From NCBI RefSeq assembly GCF_002356295.1, contig NZ_AP018042.1, positions 2,326,361 to 2,390,360 of the forward strand: a DNA stretch of 64,000 bases, read 5' to 3'. Each line of letters starts with the position of its first letter. Within the stretch, counting starts at the first letter, position 1. Positions 22,335 through 31,265 of the stretch are shown in pieces. The DNA is from Labilibaculum antarcticum (GTDB lineage Bacteria; Bacteroidota; Bacteroidia; Bacteroidales; Marinifilaceae). Position numbers and translations under genes: made by a program. The notes under the pieces are model-generated. The model was not told the DNA's origin. It did not search any database and saw only the letters and a program-made list of their open reading frames with translations.

Positions 22335-23357
22335 TTAAAACAGACGTTCAGGATCACTATATTTACTTTTACCCAAATGTGAATACGCCAAAGGAGTAAC
22401 TTCTCTTCCGCGAGGAGTACGTTTAATAAACCCTTCTTTTATTAAAAAAGGTTCGTAAACCTCCTCTATCGTACCGCTATCTTCTCCAACAGCAGTAGCA
22501 ATAGTTGAAATTCCTACGGGACCTCCATTAAACTTGTCAATCATCGTATTTAGAATTCGATTATCCATCTCATCCAAACCATGTTTATCAATACTCAATG
22601 CTTCCAAAGAAAATTGAGTTATACTTAAATCAATATTTCCATTTCCTTTTACCTGTGCAAAATCGCGAACTCTTCGCAAAAGTGCGTTTACAATTCTAGG
22701 AGTTCCTCTGCTTCTTGAGGCAATTTCACCAGCTGCTTCTTGAGTAATTTCAACATCTAGTATTTTAGCAGAACGCTCTACAATTTTAGTTAAAACAGGA
22801 AGGTCGTAATACTCTAAGTGACAATTAATTCCAAAACGTGCACGTAAAGGTGCCGTTAATAAACCTGAACGAGTTGTAGCACCAATTAAAGTAAAAGGAT
22901 TTAATTCAAGTTGGATGGAACGCGCAGCGGGCCCCTTATCAATCATTATATCTATCTTGAAGTCTTCCATAGCAGAGTATAAATACTCCTCTACAATCGG
23001 ACTTAAACGATGAATTTCGTCAATAAACAACACATCATTCACTTCAAGATTGGTTAAAAGCCCTGCAAGATCTCCTGGTTTATCCATTACCGGACCCGAA
23101 GTAATTTTTAATCCTACTCCCAATTCATTCGCTAAAATATTTGAAAGTGTAGTTTTTCCCAATCCAGGAGGTCCATGAAGCAATACATGATCCAAGGCCT
23201 CTTCACGCATTTTTGCAGCTTTAACAAATATACTTAGGTTTTCAACCGTCTTTTTTTGACCACGAAAGTCATTAAATTCAAGAGGTCTTAACTTCTTTTC
23301 ATATTCTTTTTCGTTTTCTGAAAAATTATTTTCTCTGATATCCAGGTGATCTTCCAT
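22335..23357 (-). CDS. ruvB: Holliday junction branch-migration ATPase RuvB
   Basis: 340 residues from the ATG at 23357; a TTG three codons upstream is less likely. Walker [11 protein letters not shown] (61-70), Walker B FIDEIH (111-116), sensor motif [18 protein letters not shown] and the C-terminal winged-helix region ([18 protein letters not shown]) are all present. RuvB hexamers drive branch migration with RuvA, and RuvC then cuts the junction; neither ruvA nor ruvC is in the window. It lies between the peptide module and the proposed replication origin. Confidence 0.97.
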   Translation of the reverse strand: MEDHLDIRENNFSENEKEYEKKLRPLEFNDFRGQKKTVENLSIFVKAAKMREEALDHVLLHGPPGLGKTTLSNILANELGVGLKITSGPVMDKPGDLAGLLTNLEVNDVLFIDEIHRLSPIVEEYLYSAMEDFKIDIMIDKGPAARSIQLELNPFTLIGATTRSGLLTAPLRARFGINCHLEYYDLPVLTKIVERSAKILDVEITQEAAGEIASRSRGTPRIVNALLRRVRDFAQVKGNGNIDLSITQFSLEALSIDKHGLDEMDNRILNTMIDKFNGGPVGISTIATAVGEDSGTIEEVYEPFLIKEGFIKRTPRGREVTPLAYSHLGKSKYSDPERLF

Positions 23358-23488
23358 TAGAAGCAAGATTTGACTACATCATTTTAAATGATGCAGTGAT
23401 TTATACAAAAAAGAGTTACGAATTTCATTTGAAATTTATCTAAATCAGAATTAAAGCCTTTTAGATAAAATTGAAGTTGCAAATTTAT

Positions 23489-23884
23489 TTAAAGATTCAG
23501 ACTTTCGAGCATTTTAAACAAATTATCAATTTCAAAAGGTTTTGCGATGTGTCCATTCATGCCATTTTGAAGACACTTTTCTTCATTGGCAATCATGATA
23601 TCTGCTGTTAGGGCAATAATTGGAATGTCTTGTCCATTCACCAAACTACGTATGATTTTCGTCGCTTCTAATCCATCCATTTCCGGCATCATGATATCCA
23701 TCAAGATAAAGTCATATTTGCCTTCTTTGAACTTCTGGATAGCTTCAATTCCATTATTGGCCACATCAAGCAAGTAACCATATCGTCTTAAAGTAAATTT
23801 AACAACGGTTTGATTTAGCTTATTATCCTCAACTAATAAAATGGAATAGTTTTTTTTTTCCCAGCTCATACTCTGTTCATGCAT
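23489..23884 (-). CDS. Stand-alone response-regulator receiver protein
   Basis: 131 residues consisting of one receiver domain: acidic pocket VEDN (18-21), phospho-acceptor Asp63 (LMDIMMPEMDG), Thr in ALTAD and Lys in AKPF. There is no output domain. The sequence style (NKLNQTVVKFTL) is that of receivers found on hybrid histidine kinases, so it may shuttle phosphate for a kinase such as the one at 21078. An internal ATG at residue 6 (MSWEKKNYS) is an alternative start. Confidence 0.87.
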   Translation of the reverse strand: MHEQSMSWEKKNYSILLVEDNKLNQTVVKFTLRRYGYLLDVANNGIEAIQKFKEGKYDFILMDIMMPEMDGLEATKIIRSLVNGQDIPIIALTADIMIANEEKCLQNGMNGHIAKPFEIDNLFKMLESLNL

Positions 23885-24172
23885 TTTTCAATAGTATGCA
23901 AGATAATAAAATCATTGTAGAAATAAGAATTCGATAAACTATTCACTGAATTCTTAATCTTGAATAGAGAGAGTAATTAACGCTTATCAACAAGTCTATT
24001 ATTATTATTTGTTTTTTAAAATTTCTTAAAAGAATATGATGATTATAATATCCTGTTAATACTGTTGGTAAGAGTTTCGTTATTTTATTGATTTTTTTAA
24101 TTAAATGATCCTAGTAACAGGAAATTAACAGCTATTGTTAATTTTATGAGGTGTGATTACCAGTGAAGTAAT

Positions 24173-24201
24173 AAGGTTATTAACATGTTGTTGATAACCT
24201 T
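24173..24201. repeat. 29-bp dyad with DnaA-box-like arm
   Basis: AAGGTTATTAACA and TGTTGATAACCTT are 13-bp inverted arms with one mismatch around TGT. The right arm contains the DnaA-box-like TGTTGATAA. Confidence 0.75.
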
Positions 24202-24524
24202 GTGTATTGATAAAAAAGTAAGTTATTTATATTAACAGTCTGTTGATAACCTGTTGGGAGATGTTAATCTGTAAATGAAAAGTAAAGTTGGAATGAGTTA
24301 TTTTTTTTTCTATACAATCATGAAATTGGATCATCCTAAGAAAAGATTGTAAAATTTAGTAAGGAAAAATCAACAGTATGTTAACTGAATGTGAACAAAA
24401 TTGTTAATAGCAAGTATGAGTTGGTGTAAGTGTTAGACAATCAGAGTGATTGTGTCTTTTTGAAAGGGGGTTTTTTAAGAATATTTTAAAATCTGAATTT
24501 ATGTATCAAATGAGTAATTTTACT

Positions 24525-24532
24525 TAGTTTTG
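24525..24532 (+). promoter_or_regulatory. -7 promoter element upstream of rpiB
   Basis: TAGTTTTG fits the Bacteroidota TAnnTTTG box, 93 nt before the rpiB start. No TTG is seen at -33. Confidence 0.4.
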
Positions 24533-24625
24533 TAGCCTTAAATAACGAATAATTTGTAGCATATTATAAAGAATAGATTAAAAATTCAAAATTTATTAAT
24601 CTGCTTTTTTGAAAATTTTAGAGAA

Positions 24626-25066
24626 ATGAAAAAAATAAAAGTTGCGATTGCTGCCGATCATGCGGGATATCAGTTCAAGAATAAACTGGGCGAATTTTTA
24701 AAAGAAAATGGTTATTTGGTAACTGATTTTGGAACCAATTCAGAGGCAAGTATGGATTATCCTGATACAGCGCATCCATTGGCTGCTGCTGTTGCGGCAG
24801 AAGAATTTGATTTTGGATTTACTCTTTGTGGAAGTGGTAATGGCATTACAATGACTGCGAACAAGCATCAAAAGATACGTGCTGCTTTGTGTTGGAATTC
24901 TGAAATAGCTGAATTGGCAAGATTGCATAACAATGCAAATGTGTGTGGAATTCCTGCTCGTTTTATTTCCTATGAGGAGGTTGAGAAAATTGCGAAAATA
25001 TTTTTATCCACTGAATTTGAGGGTGGTAGGCATCAAAATAGAATTGATAAAATCCCTTTAAAATAG
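24626..25066 (+). CDS. rpiB: Ribose-5-phosphate isomerase B
   Basis: 146 residues, the normal RpiB length. It has the N-terminal IAADHAGYQFKN motif (DHAG, substrate phosphate binding), the catalytic Cys68 in TLCGSGNGITM, and the late HNNANVCGIPARF and GGRHQNRIDKI blocks. It interconverts ribose-5-phosphate and ribulose-5-phosphate in the pentose phosphate pathway, in the cytoplasm. It is the first plus-strand gene after the proposed origin. No transketolase gene is adjacent. Confidence 0.95.
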   Translation: MKKIKVAIAADHAGYQFKNKLGEFLKENGYLVTDFGTNSEASMDYPDTAHPLAAAVAAEEFDFGFTLCGSGNGITMTANKHQKIRAALCWNSEIAELARLHNNANVCGIPARFISYEEVEKIAKIFLSTEFEGGRHQNRIDKIPLK

Positions 25067-25144
25067 CCCATTATACTTTTTAATAAACAAAATCTAAATA
25101 AGGAATTAAAGAATTAAAGATGCTTAATTAGTAGTAAATATGAT

Positions 25145-25152
25145 TATATTTG
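25145..25152 (+). promoter_or_regulatory. -7 promoter element upstream of the Rrf2 gene
   Basis: TATATTTG fits TAnnTTTG and lies 44 nt before the ATG; the expected TTG at -33 is not evident. Confidence 0.4.
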
Positions 25153-25196
25153 TGCTGATTATTAGATGAATGTGAGAGTAAAATTAAAGAGAAAAG

Positions 25197-25640
25197 ATGT
25201 TATCGAATACCTGTAAATATGCAATACGTTCAGTAATTTATTTGTCCCTGAACGGCACAGAAGGAAAAAAAATTGGAATCAAAAAGATTTCTGAAGATTT
25301 AGAAATTCCTACCCCATTTTTGGGTAAAATATTGCAAAGTTTAGCCAAACAAAAATTACTTACTTCGACAAAAGGACCACATGGTGGTTTTGGAATGGGA
25401 AAAAAACCATCTGAAATTACTTTGATGAATATTGTGGAAATTGTTGATGGGTTAGATATGTTTGAGAATTGTTTAATTGGTATGAGACCTTGTAAAACGC
25501 CTACAAATAATCAATCCCCTTGTCCGGTTCATAACCAGTTTGGAAGTATTCGGAAAACCATTTATGAATTATTTAACGGTAAAACTATTGGTCAATTAAT
25601 AGATGAAATGGGAACAGCAGAAGAATTTATTAGTTTATAA
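25197..25640 (+). CDS. Rrf2-family transcriptional regulator with three-cysteine cluster
   Basis: 147 residues. The N-terminal winged helix (CKYAIRSVIYLSL, then KKISEDLEIPTPFLGKILQSL and KGPHGGFGMGK) is typical of Rrf2. The linker holds Cys in FENCLIGM, RPCKTP and SPCPVH, the three-cysteine pattern that binds a [2Fe-2S] or [4Fe-4S] cluster in IscR, NsrR and RsrR. It is therefore probably a redox-, iron- or NO-responsive regulator. Its targets are not adjacent: the next gene is convergent. Start at 25197 follows GAGAAAAG. Confidence 0.9.
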   Translation: MLSNTCKYAIRSVIYLSLNGTEGKKIGIKKISEDLEIPTPFLGKILQSLAKQKLLTSTKGPHGGFGMGKKPSEITLMNIVEIVDGLDMFENCLIGMRPCKTPTNNQSPCPVHNQFGSIRKTIYELFNGKTIGQLIDEMGTAEEFISL

Positions 25641-26063
25641 TATTTTCTTTAAAAAAGATATTTTATTCAAGGGCTTACTGTTTAGCAGTAAGTCCTTTTG
25701 TTTTTTTAACCAAGAATACATTATTGTGGCAAAAACTCCTCCTAAAACATCAGCGGTTAAATCCCAATAATCGCCACTTCTATTTATAAAATAATATTGC
25801 TGAAGAAATTCGATAAGGCCTCCGTAAATTGCTATTAATAGAAGAATGATTCCGGTTATAGTTATCCGTTTTAATTTCGTTTGAATACTAAGTTCGGCAA
25901 ATAGAAAGATTCCCATCACAAAGAACATTCCGAAATGAACAATTTTATCGAAGTGAGGTATTGCTATTAATGAGGTTTTGGGAAGATCATTTCCAGGAAT
26001 AGAGCAAAGAATGAAAATTACCATTGCCCAGATAATATTTCTCCAAAATAATTTAGTATTCAT
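25635..26063 (-). CDS. VanZ-family membrane protein
   Basis: 142 residues with four hydrophobic segments. VanZ-like landmarks are an N-terminal WRNIIWAMVIFILCSIPG, the IPHFDKIVHFGMFFVMGIFL segment and YGGLIEFLQQYY with SGDYWDLTADVLGG in the last loop. VanZ domain proteins are linked to teicoplanin resistance in enterococci, but in Bacteroidota their role is unknown. The 3' end overlaps the Rrf2 stop by 6 bp in convergent orientation. Confidence 0.87.
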   Translation of the reverse strand: MNTKLFWRNIIWAMVIFILCSIPGNDLPKTSLIAIPHFDKIVHFGMFFVMGIFLFAELSIQTKLKRITITGIILLLIAIYGGLIEFLQQYYFINRSGDYWDLTADVLGGVFATIMYSWLKKQKDLLLNSKPLNKISFLKKIL

Positions 26064-26209
26064 AATGTTATTTAGATTTTAGTCCAAAGGTAATACGCAT
26101 TTTTTAGATTTTTATTTTTTACATGGAATACTTTCTATTATTGTAGAAGAAGATAGATAAAAAAAAGAGACCATTTTGATCTCTTTTTAATATGTATGTG
26201 GTTTACTAA

Positions 26210-26929
26210 TTAGTACTTTTTTAAGCTTCCTAAAAAGGAAATATCACTGGTGACTTTAGGTTCTCCTTTGTATTTAACTGAGCCAATTCCTGAAATACTT
26301 ACCCGAAGATCATCTTCAACACAAACTTTACCACTTCCAACTCCGCTAATATCAATACTGCCTCGTTTTACAATTAAATCGTAGGCACTAACACTTCCTG
26401 CCCCCGAAATATCAATGGAAACCTCGTCGCATTTACCAGCTAATTTAATACTTGAAGCACCACTATTATCAATCCTTAATCGGTTTGCTGTAAGTTCTAA
26501 ATCGGCAGAAGATGCTCCGTTTATTTCAATATCCAACTCGTCGAAACGAAGCATTTGATCGCTTTTTAAGGAAATTGCACCATTGGCTTTTAATCCGCTA
26601 AGATGTTTAAAACCGATGTATAATTTCATTTCTTTCGATTTGTAGATACTTTTTTCTGTAGAGATATAAAGTACATCACCCTTTACTTTGGATTTAATAA
26701 TATCCAGAAGATTTTCATCTGCGACAACCTTTAAACTGTAATCATCATCCTGCGAAAGGTAAATGGTAAAAGCTCCACTCACTTTAATGGTTTCGAAATT
26801 GCCAACTTCTCTTTCCTCGGTTTGAACATTACCATTGCCTTTTATTCCATCAGCCTGAGCAGGTAGAATGGCTAAAAAACCGATGAATAAAATTAATACC
26901 GGAGAAACTATTCTTTTAATTAGATTCAT
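26210..26929 (-). CDS. Secreted head-GIN domain (DUF2807) protein
   Basis: 239 residues from the ATG at 26929, which gives a signal peptide (MNLIKRIVSPVLILFIGFLA then ILPAQA). The frame is open 36 codons further upstream, but that part is not signal-like. The mature protein starts GIKGNGNVQTEEREVGNFETIKVSGAFTIYL (in parts), the classic DUF2807 opening, followed by a right-handed beta-helix-like run of DISGAGS, DISGVGS and SISGIGS. Such proteins are common surface or periplasmic auto-transport-like adhesin/GIN proteins in Bacteroidota. Function unknown. Confidence 0.87.
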   Translation of the reverse strand: MNLIKRIVSPVLILFIGFLAILPAQADGIKGNGNVQTEEREVGNFETIKVSGAFTIYLSQDDDYSLKVVADENLLDIIKSKVKGDVLYISTEKSIYKSKEMKLYIGFKHLSGLKANGAISLKSDQMLRFDELDIEINGASSADLELTANRLRIDNSGASSIKLAGKCDEVSIDISGAGSVSAYDLIVKRGSIDISGVGSGKVCVEDDLRVSISGIGSVKYKGEPKVTSDISFLGSLKKY

Positions 26930-27119
26930 AATTATAATTTTTTGGTATTGGTTCAATTTAGCTTTGTTACTATAAAGACGTGTTAGGATTGCAAGTGTTG
27001 CATTTCTGTGAAATAGGTCTTTAATTTTAAGTAACAAAAGTTAGTGAGTTTTTTAATTATTTTCTCATCGTAGAGGAATTTTTATGAAATGAATCTACCT
27101 TGCAGAAAAATAGATTGAT

Positions 27120-28256
27120 ATGTCGGGAGTATATTTTCACATTCCATTTTGTAAACAACTTTGCCATTATTGTGCTTTTCACAAGAGTATTTCATTGCAG
27201 GCAAAAGATGATATGTTGGAATGCTTAAAGCAGGAATTAAAACTTAGAAAAGGATATTTAGGAGATACATCTTTAAATACCATTTATTTTGGAGGAGGAA
27301 CACCTTCAGTGTATCAACCCAAGGAAATTGAATCGTTAATTGATGAAGTGGCGAAGTATTTCACCATTGATTTGGATGCGGAAATTACCTTGGAAGCAAA
27401 TCCTGATGATCTCACCGAAAGCTATCTGAAGGAGCTGTGTAAAACCGGGGTAAACAGACTTAGTGTGGGTATTCAATCATTTCATGATGAAGATTTGATT
27501 CTAATGAACAGAAGACATACCGGTAAAGAGGCATTTGATGCTATTCGCAGGGCACAGGATTTCGGTTTTGATAATATATCAGTGGATCAAATTTATGGTG
27601 TTCCTGGCTTGAGTATGGAGAAATGGAAGGAGAATTTAGATCTGGTTTTTGACTTGAATGTTCAGCACATATCCTCCTATCATTTAATGTATGATCCGAA
27701 TACTATTTTTACGAAAAAACTGGAAAAAGGACAGCTGGTCGAGATGGATGAAGAAGAGAGTTTTGCGCAGTTTACTTATTTGATTGAGGCAGCCCGAAAA
27801 CATGGTTTTATTCATTATGAAATTTCCAATTTTTCGAAAGAAGGGTTTATTTCCAAACACAATTCGAGTTATTGGAAACAGAAAAAATACCTGGGAATTG
27901 GACCATCGGCTCATTCATACAATTTGGAAGAAAGAGAGTGGAATATTGCTCACAATTATAAATACATAAAAGCAATAAAAGAAGGCGGGAGTTTTTCTGA
28001 AAAGGAAGAACTTAGTGAATTCGATCGGTATAACGAGTTTGTCTTGACTTCGCTCAGAACTTATTGGGGAATGGATTTAGAATTGGTACGTAATCATTTT
28101 GGAGAAAAGCTTTATCAACACTGCGTATCAAAATCTGAAAAATATCTTTTATCAGATCACATGCGAAAAGAAGACAACAGAATTATTTTAAATGATAAAG
28201 GCGTTTTTGTATCCAACGATATTATGTCGGACTTTTTTTGGGTAGAAGATGAATAA
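27120..28256 (+). CDS. hemW: Heme chaperone HemW (radical SAM, HemN-like)
   Basis: 378 residues. The radical SAM CxxxCxxC motif is Cys11, Cys15 and Cys18 in HIPFCKQLCHYCAF, the form found in HemW (HemN has one more Cys). Next come FGGGTPS, EANPDD, NRLSVGIQSF and GYPG-like sequence YGVPGLSMEKW. The C-terminal winged region resembles HemW. HemW binds heme and transfers it to target proteins; older annotations call it oxygen-independent coproporphyrinogen III oxidase. It is followed after 48 bp by the rhodanese gene. Confidence 0.93.
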   Translation: MSGVYFHIPFCKQLCHYCAFHKSISLQAKDDMLECLKQELKLRKGYLGDTSLNTIYFGGGTPSVYQPKEIESLIDEVAKYFTIDLDAEITLEANPDDLTESYLKELCKTGVNRLSVGIQSFHDEDLILMNRRHTGKEAFDAIRRAQDFGFDNISVDQIYGVPGLSMEKWKENLDLVFDLNVQHISSYHLMYDPNTIFTKKLEKGQLVEMDEEESFAQFTYLIEAARKHGFIHYEISNFSKEGFISKHNSSYWKQKKYLGIGPSAHSYNLEEREWNIAHNYKYIKAIKEGGSFSEKEELSEFDRYNEFVLTSLRTYWGMDLELVRNHFGEKLYQHCVSKSEKYLLSDHMRKEDNRIILNDKGVFVSNDIMSDFFWVEDE

Positions 28257-28304
28257 TAGAATAGTAAAACATGCGTTACTAGAATATAAACAATCCTTTT
28301 TTAT

Positions 28305-28691
28305 ATGAAATCATTACTGACTTTTATAGCTCTTTTTCTTACAATTGGAACCACGTCGGTATTTTCACAAACCGATACGGTTCAGATTTTATCACCCAAT
28401 CATTTTAATCAGGTTTTACAGCTAAATCCTGATGTGGAATTAATTGATGTAAGCAGTAAAAAGGAATTTAAAAAAGGACACATTAAAGGAGCTCGTTTGG
28501 CTCAGAATTCGGAAGACTTGTATCGATTAATTGATTCTCTCGGGACATCGAAAGTGTACTTGCTTTATTGCAAGTATGGGGAGAGAAGCATTGATGCGGG
28601 GAAAATAATCTACGAAAAGTATAAGATCTCTGTTTGTTCTCTGGAAGGAGGATTAGACGCCTGGTTGCAAAGTGGCTTTGGAATGGAATAA
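28305..28691 (+). CDS. Periplasmic single-domain rhodanese
   Basis: 128 residues with a signal peptide (MKSLLTFIALFLTIGTTSVF). The rhodanese fold is seen in ELIDVSSKKEFKKGHIKGA, the active-site Cys89 in LLYCKYGERS and EGGLDAWLQSGF at the end. It likely transfers sulfur from a persulfide or thiosulfate in the periplasm. It is 48 bp downstream of hemW and probably cotranscribed. Confidence 0.88.
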   Translation: MKSLLTFIALFLTIGTTSVFSQTDTVQILSPNHFNQVLQLNPDVELIDVSSKKEFKKGHIKGARLAQNSEDLYRLIDSLGTSKVYLLYCKYGERSIDAGKIIYEKYKISVCSLEGGLDAWLQSGFGME

Positions 28692-28920
28692 GTGCCTTCC
28701 AGATAGCTAAAAAACACTTCTCGATGCTAAAAAGGGCCTTCTTATAGGTATAAATCGCCTTCCCAATGCTAAAAAGCGACTCTTTGTCAGACAAAGCGGA
28801 TTCTTGGACCCCCAAAGTGAATTCTTGATGGTTATAAGTGACTCTTTGTCAGATAAAACAGCTTCTTAATGCCTCAAAATGAATTCTTAACGACTCCAAA
28901 TGCTTTTCCGATGTTTAAAA
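28691..28920. repeat. Degenerate 21-bp tandem repeat, 11 units
   Basis: The intergenic sequence divides into eleven units of about 21 bp (the second is 20). Most carry a core like GTGA(A/C)TTCTTGATG with AA at the junction, for example AGTGAATTCTTGATGGTTATA and AGTGACTCTTTGTCAGATAAA. Divergence is high. The period equals seven codons, and on the minus strand one frame reads heptads such as KKALFSIEKCFLAIWKALI, but there is no start signal or gene context. Probably an old minisatellite. Confidence 0.65.
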
Positions 28921-28924
28921 AGTA

Positions 28925-28953
28925 AAAGGCAGATCCCCCAAAGATCTGCCTTT
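28925..28953 (-). terminator. Terminator of the lipoprotein/TonB-receptor operon
   Basis: AAAGGCAGATC (28925-28935) pairs with GATCTGCCTTT (28943-28953), 25 bp beyond the lipoprotein stop on the minus strand. Confidence 0.75.
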
Positions 28954-28978
28954 CCTGATTATCTGTATTTATAGTGAA

Positions 28979-31225
28979 CTATTCAACAATAGTAGTCCCG
29001 TTATAAGATTTGTTTAAAGCATCTGACAACCAAGTCGGTTTTGCTGTACCAGCACCTGCACCTGTTGCATTAGCACTTTCTGTAATGCTTAATCCAGCAA
29101 CAGCTTTAGTATCGTTACCAGTTCCCATCTCTACAAATTTAACATCGGTAATTGTAATATCACCAGCATTAATTCTTGCAGCAGCGTCAGCATCGCTTGA
29201 AGAAGTGTAAAAATAAGCTTGGCCTTTATCAGCAGCCAATCCACCAATTACAATGTTGGTGATTGTCATCTTTCCAGCTCCTTCTTTCATATAAAATGGT
29301 TTTTCGCCCATTCCATAAACAGTAAGGTTGTTTAAAGTAGCATTAGTCATTGGAGTCGCAGCACCGTTATCACCGTTGTTAGATCCTTCAATACCTGATT
29401 TGGTAGAATTGATAGAGATCCAGTACTCACCGGTTCCATTCCATCCGTCAGCAAAATCGATTCCATCGTCTTCGCTATCAACAGATACCAAGTGAGAAGC
29501 ATTTACTGTTCCACCGAAGAATTCCATTCCGTCATCACCACCTTTAAAAGAGACTACATAATCGATAGTAGTACCAGATCCAACACCGAAAAGAGAAAGA
29601 CCGTTGAATTCTTTGGTATCGGTATATTTATAGCCAGTATATTCTAAACGCAGGTAAGTAAGGCTTCCTGAATTGTCATCAGCAAGATCGCCACCATAAG
29701 TTAAACCGGAAACCTCAGCACCAGCACTTGCATCAGCTTTGTTGGTAGGAGCATATCCACAAATAACCAATCCACCCCAAGCTTCAGCTTCCTGCTTAGC
29801 ACAAGTCATAACAACAGGAGCATCAGCAGTACCATTCACATTAATTTTAGCACCTTGTTCAACTGCAATGTAACGTACATCTGTGTTTTCTGGAGTTACT
29901 TCAGAAGCGATAATAACTGTTCCTGCAGGAATCGTTAAGCTGGCACCATTTTTAACGATTACAGCACCATCTAAAATGTAGATGTTATTTGCATCCAATA
30001 CAAGATCGGTTGTGATATCACCTTTGAAAGATACATTTGCAACTACAGCATCACCAAAAACAGTGGTTGTAGCATCAACAGTATTCAATGCATTTGGCAT
30101 CCAGTCTGGCTTGTTTACGCCATTACCAGCACCATTAGCTTCCACATTTTCGCCAATGGTTAAGCCTGCAACACCTTTGCTTTGACCCGCTTTCATATCT
30201 ACAAAATTTGCGTTGGTAATTACAATATCACCAGCATTAATTCTTGCAGCAGCATCAGCGTCATCCGAAGAAGTATAAAAGAAAGCCTGAGCTTTATCCT
30301 CAATTAAACCACCAATTACGATATTGTTGATGTTCATTTTACCAGCACCTTCTTTCATGTAAAATGGTTTTTCGCCCATTCCATAAACAGTAAGGTTATT
30401 TAAAGTAGCATCAGTCATTGGTGTAGCACCTCCGTTATCACCGTTGTTAGATCCTTCGATACCTGATTTTGCAGAATTGATAGACACCCAGTATTCACCA
30501 GTACCTGACCATCCGTCAGCAAAATCGATACCGTCATCTTCACTGTCAACAGAAACCAGGTGAGAAGCATTAACAGTTCCACCAAAGAACTCCATACCAT
30601 CATCACCACCTTTGAAAGAAACAACATAGTCGATTACAGTTCCAGCACCTACACCGAACAGAGAAAGACCGTTGAATTCTTTTGTATCCGTATATTTATA
30701 GCCAGTGTATTCCAAACGTAAATACTCAACTACACCTGAGTTATCGTTTGGTTTGTCTCCACCATAAGTTAAACCGGAAACTTCAGCACCAGCACTTGCA
30801 TCAGATTTGTTAGTTGGAGCATAACCACAAATAACCAATCCACCCCAAGCTTCACTTTCCTTTTTTACACAGGTCATTACAACCGGAGCAGTAGCAGTAC
30901 CATTCACGTTTATTTTTGCCCCTTGAGCAACAGCAATGTAACGAACATCAGCATCGGCTGCAGTAGTGGCAGTAGCTTCAATTCTTGTTCCAGCTGGAAT
31001 TGTTAAAGTACCACCTGTTTGAACAAGAAAAGCACCTGATAATTTGTAGGTTTTGGTGGCATCCATTGTATAGGTTTCGCCATCTTTAATTTCACCTTTA
31101 AAATCTTCAGAATCGAACATTCCTGTTGGTTCTGGATTTGGAGTTGGTGTTACATCATCGTCATTAGAACAACTTGAGAAGGTAATCGCTGAGATTGCCA
31201 ACATCGCTAACAATAATTTTTTCAT
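28979..31225 (-). CDS. Large outer-membrane lipoprotein with two tandem ~345-residue repeats
   Basis: 748 residues. A lipoprotein signal (MKKLLLAMLAISAITFSSC) is followed by an acidic, Pro-rich linker typical of surface-exposed Bacteroidota lipoproteins (SNDDDVTPTPNPEPT). The rest is two copies of one domain (about 37-385 and 393-735) sharing VRYIAV.QGAKINVNGTA, EAWGGLVICGYAPTNK, YLRLEYTGYKYTD, GGDDGMEFFGGTVNASHL and GIEGSNNGDNG. The pattern suggests a right-handed beta-helix. It lies 40 bp downstream of a TonB-dependent receptor on the same strand and may be its substrate-binding partner in place of SusD. The Asp/Gly-rich SEDDGIDFADGW and GGDDGMEFF could bind metal. Substrate unknown. Confidence 0.85.
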   Translation of the reverse strand: MKKLLLAMLAISAITFSSCSNDDDVTPTPNPEPTGMFDSEDFKGEIKDGETYTMDATKTYKLSGAFLVQTGGTLTIPAGTRIEATATTAADADVRYIAVAQGAKINVNGTATAPVVMTCVKKESEAWGGLVICGYAPTNKSDASAGAEVSGLTYGGDKPNDNSGVVEYLRLEYTGYKYTDTKEFNGLSLFGVGAGTVIDYVVSFKGGDDGMEFFGGTVNASHLVSVDSEDDGIDFADGWSGTGEYWVSINSAKSGIEGSNNGDNGGATPMTDATLNNLTVYGMGEKPFYMKEGAGKMNINNIVIGGLIEDKAQAFFYTSSDDADAAARINAGDIVITNANFVDMKAGQSKGVAGLTIGENVEANGAGNGVNKPDWMPNALNTVDATTTVFGDAVVANVSFKGDITTDLVLDANNIYILDGAVIVKNGASLTIPAGTVIIASEVTPENTDVRYIAVEQGAKINVNGTADAPVVMTCAKQEAEAWGGLVICGYAPTNKADASAGAEVSGLTYGGDLADDNSGSLTYLRLEYTGYKYTDTKEFNGLSLFGVGSGTTIDYVVSFKGGDDGMEFFGGTVNASHLVSVDSEDDGIDFADGWNGTGEYWISINSTKSGIEGSNNGDNGAATPMTNATLNNLTVYGMGEKPFYMKEGAGKMTITNIVIGGLAADKGQAYFYTSSSDADAAARINAGDITITDVKFVEMGTGNDTKAVAGLSITESANATGAGAGTAKPTWLSDALNKSYNGTTIVE

Positions 31226-31265
31226 TTTGTTTTTAATTTAATTATAAAATGGAATTTGTTTCTAT

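Larger units (their letters stand above)
23885..24625. other. Candidate chromosomal replication origin (oriC)
   Basis: A 740-bp gap without ORFs, very AT-rich and G-rich over C on the plus strand. It contains three exact TTATCAACA-type DnaA-box-like 9-mers (one mismatch from TTATCCACA): 23984-23992 plus, 24189-24197 minus and 24241-24249 minus. Many related TGTTAAT/TTAACA stretches and a 29-bp dyad (24173-24201) are also present. Left of here 19 of the protein genes are on the minus strand, while to the right about half, including most housekeeping genes, are on the plus strand, as expected if forks diverge here. dnaA is not adjacent, which is common in Bacteroidota. Not proven. Confidence 0.5.

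Noticed and set aside
28483-28815. 110-codon minus-strand ORF with KALFSIEK-type heptads
   Set aside because: It runs antisense through the rhodanese gene and the 21-bp repeat; the heptads follow from repeat periodicity and there is no start context.
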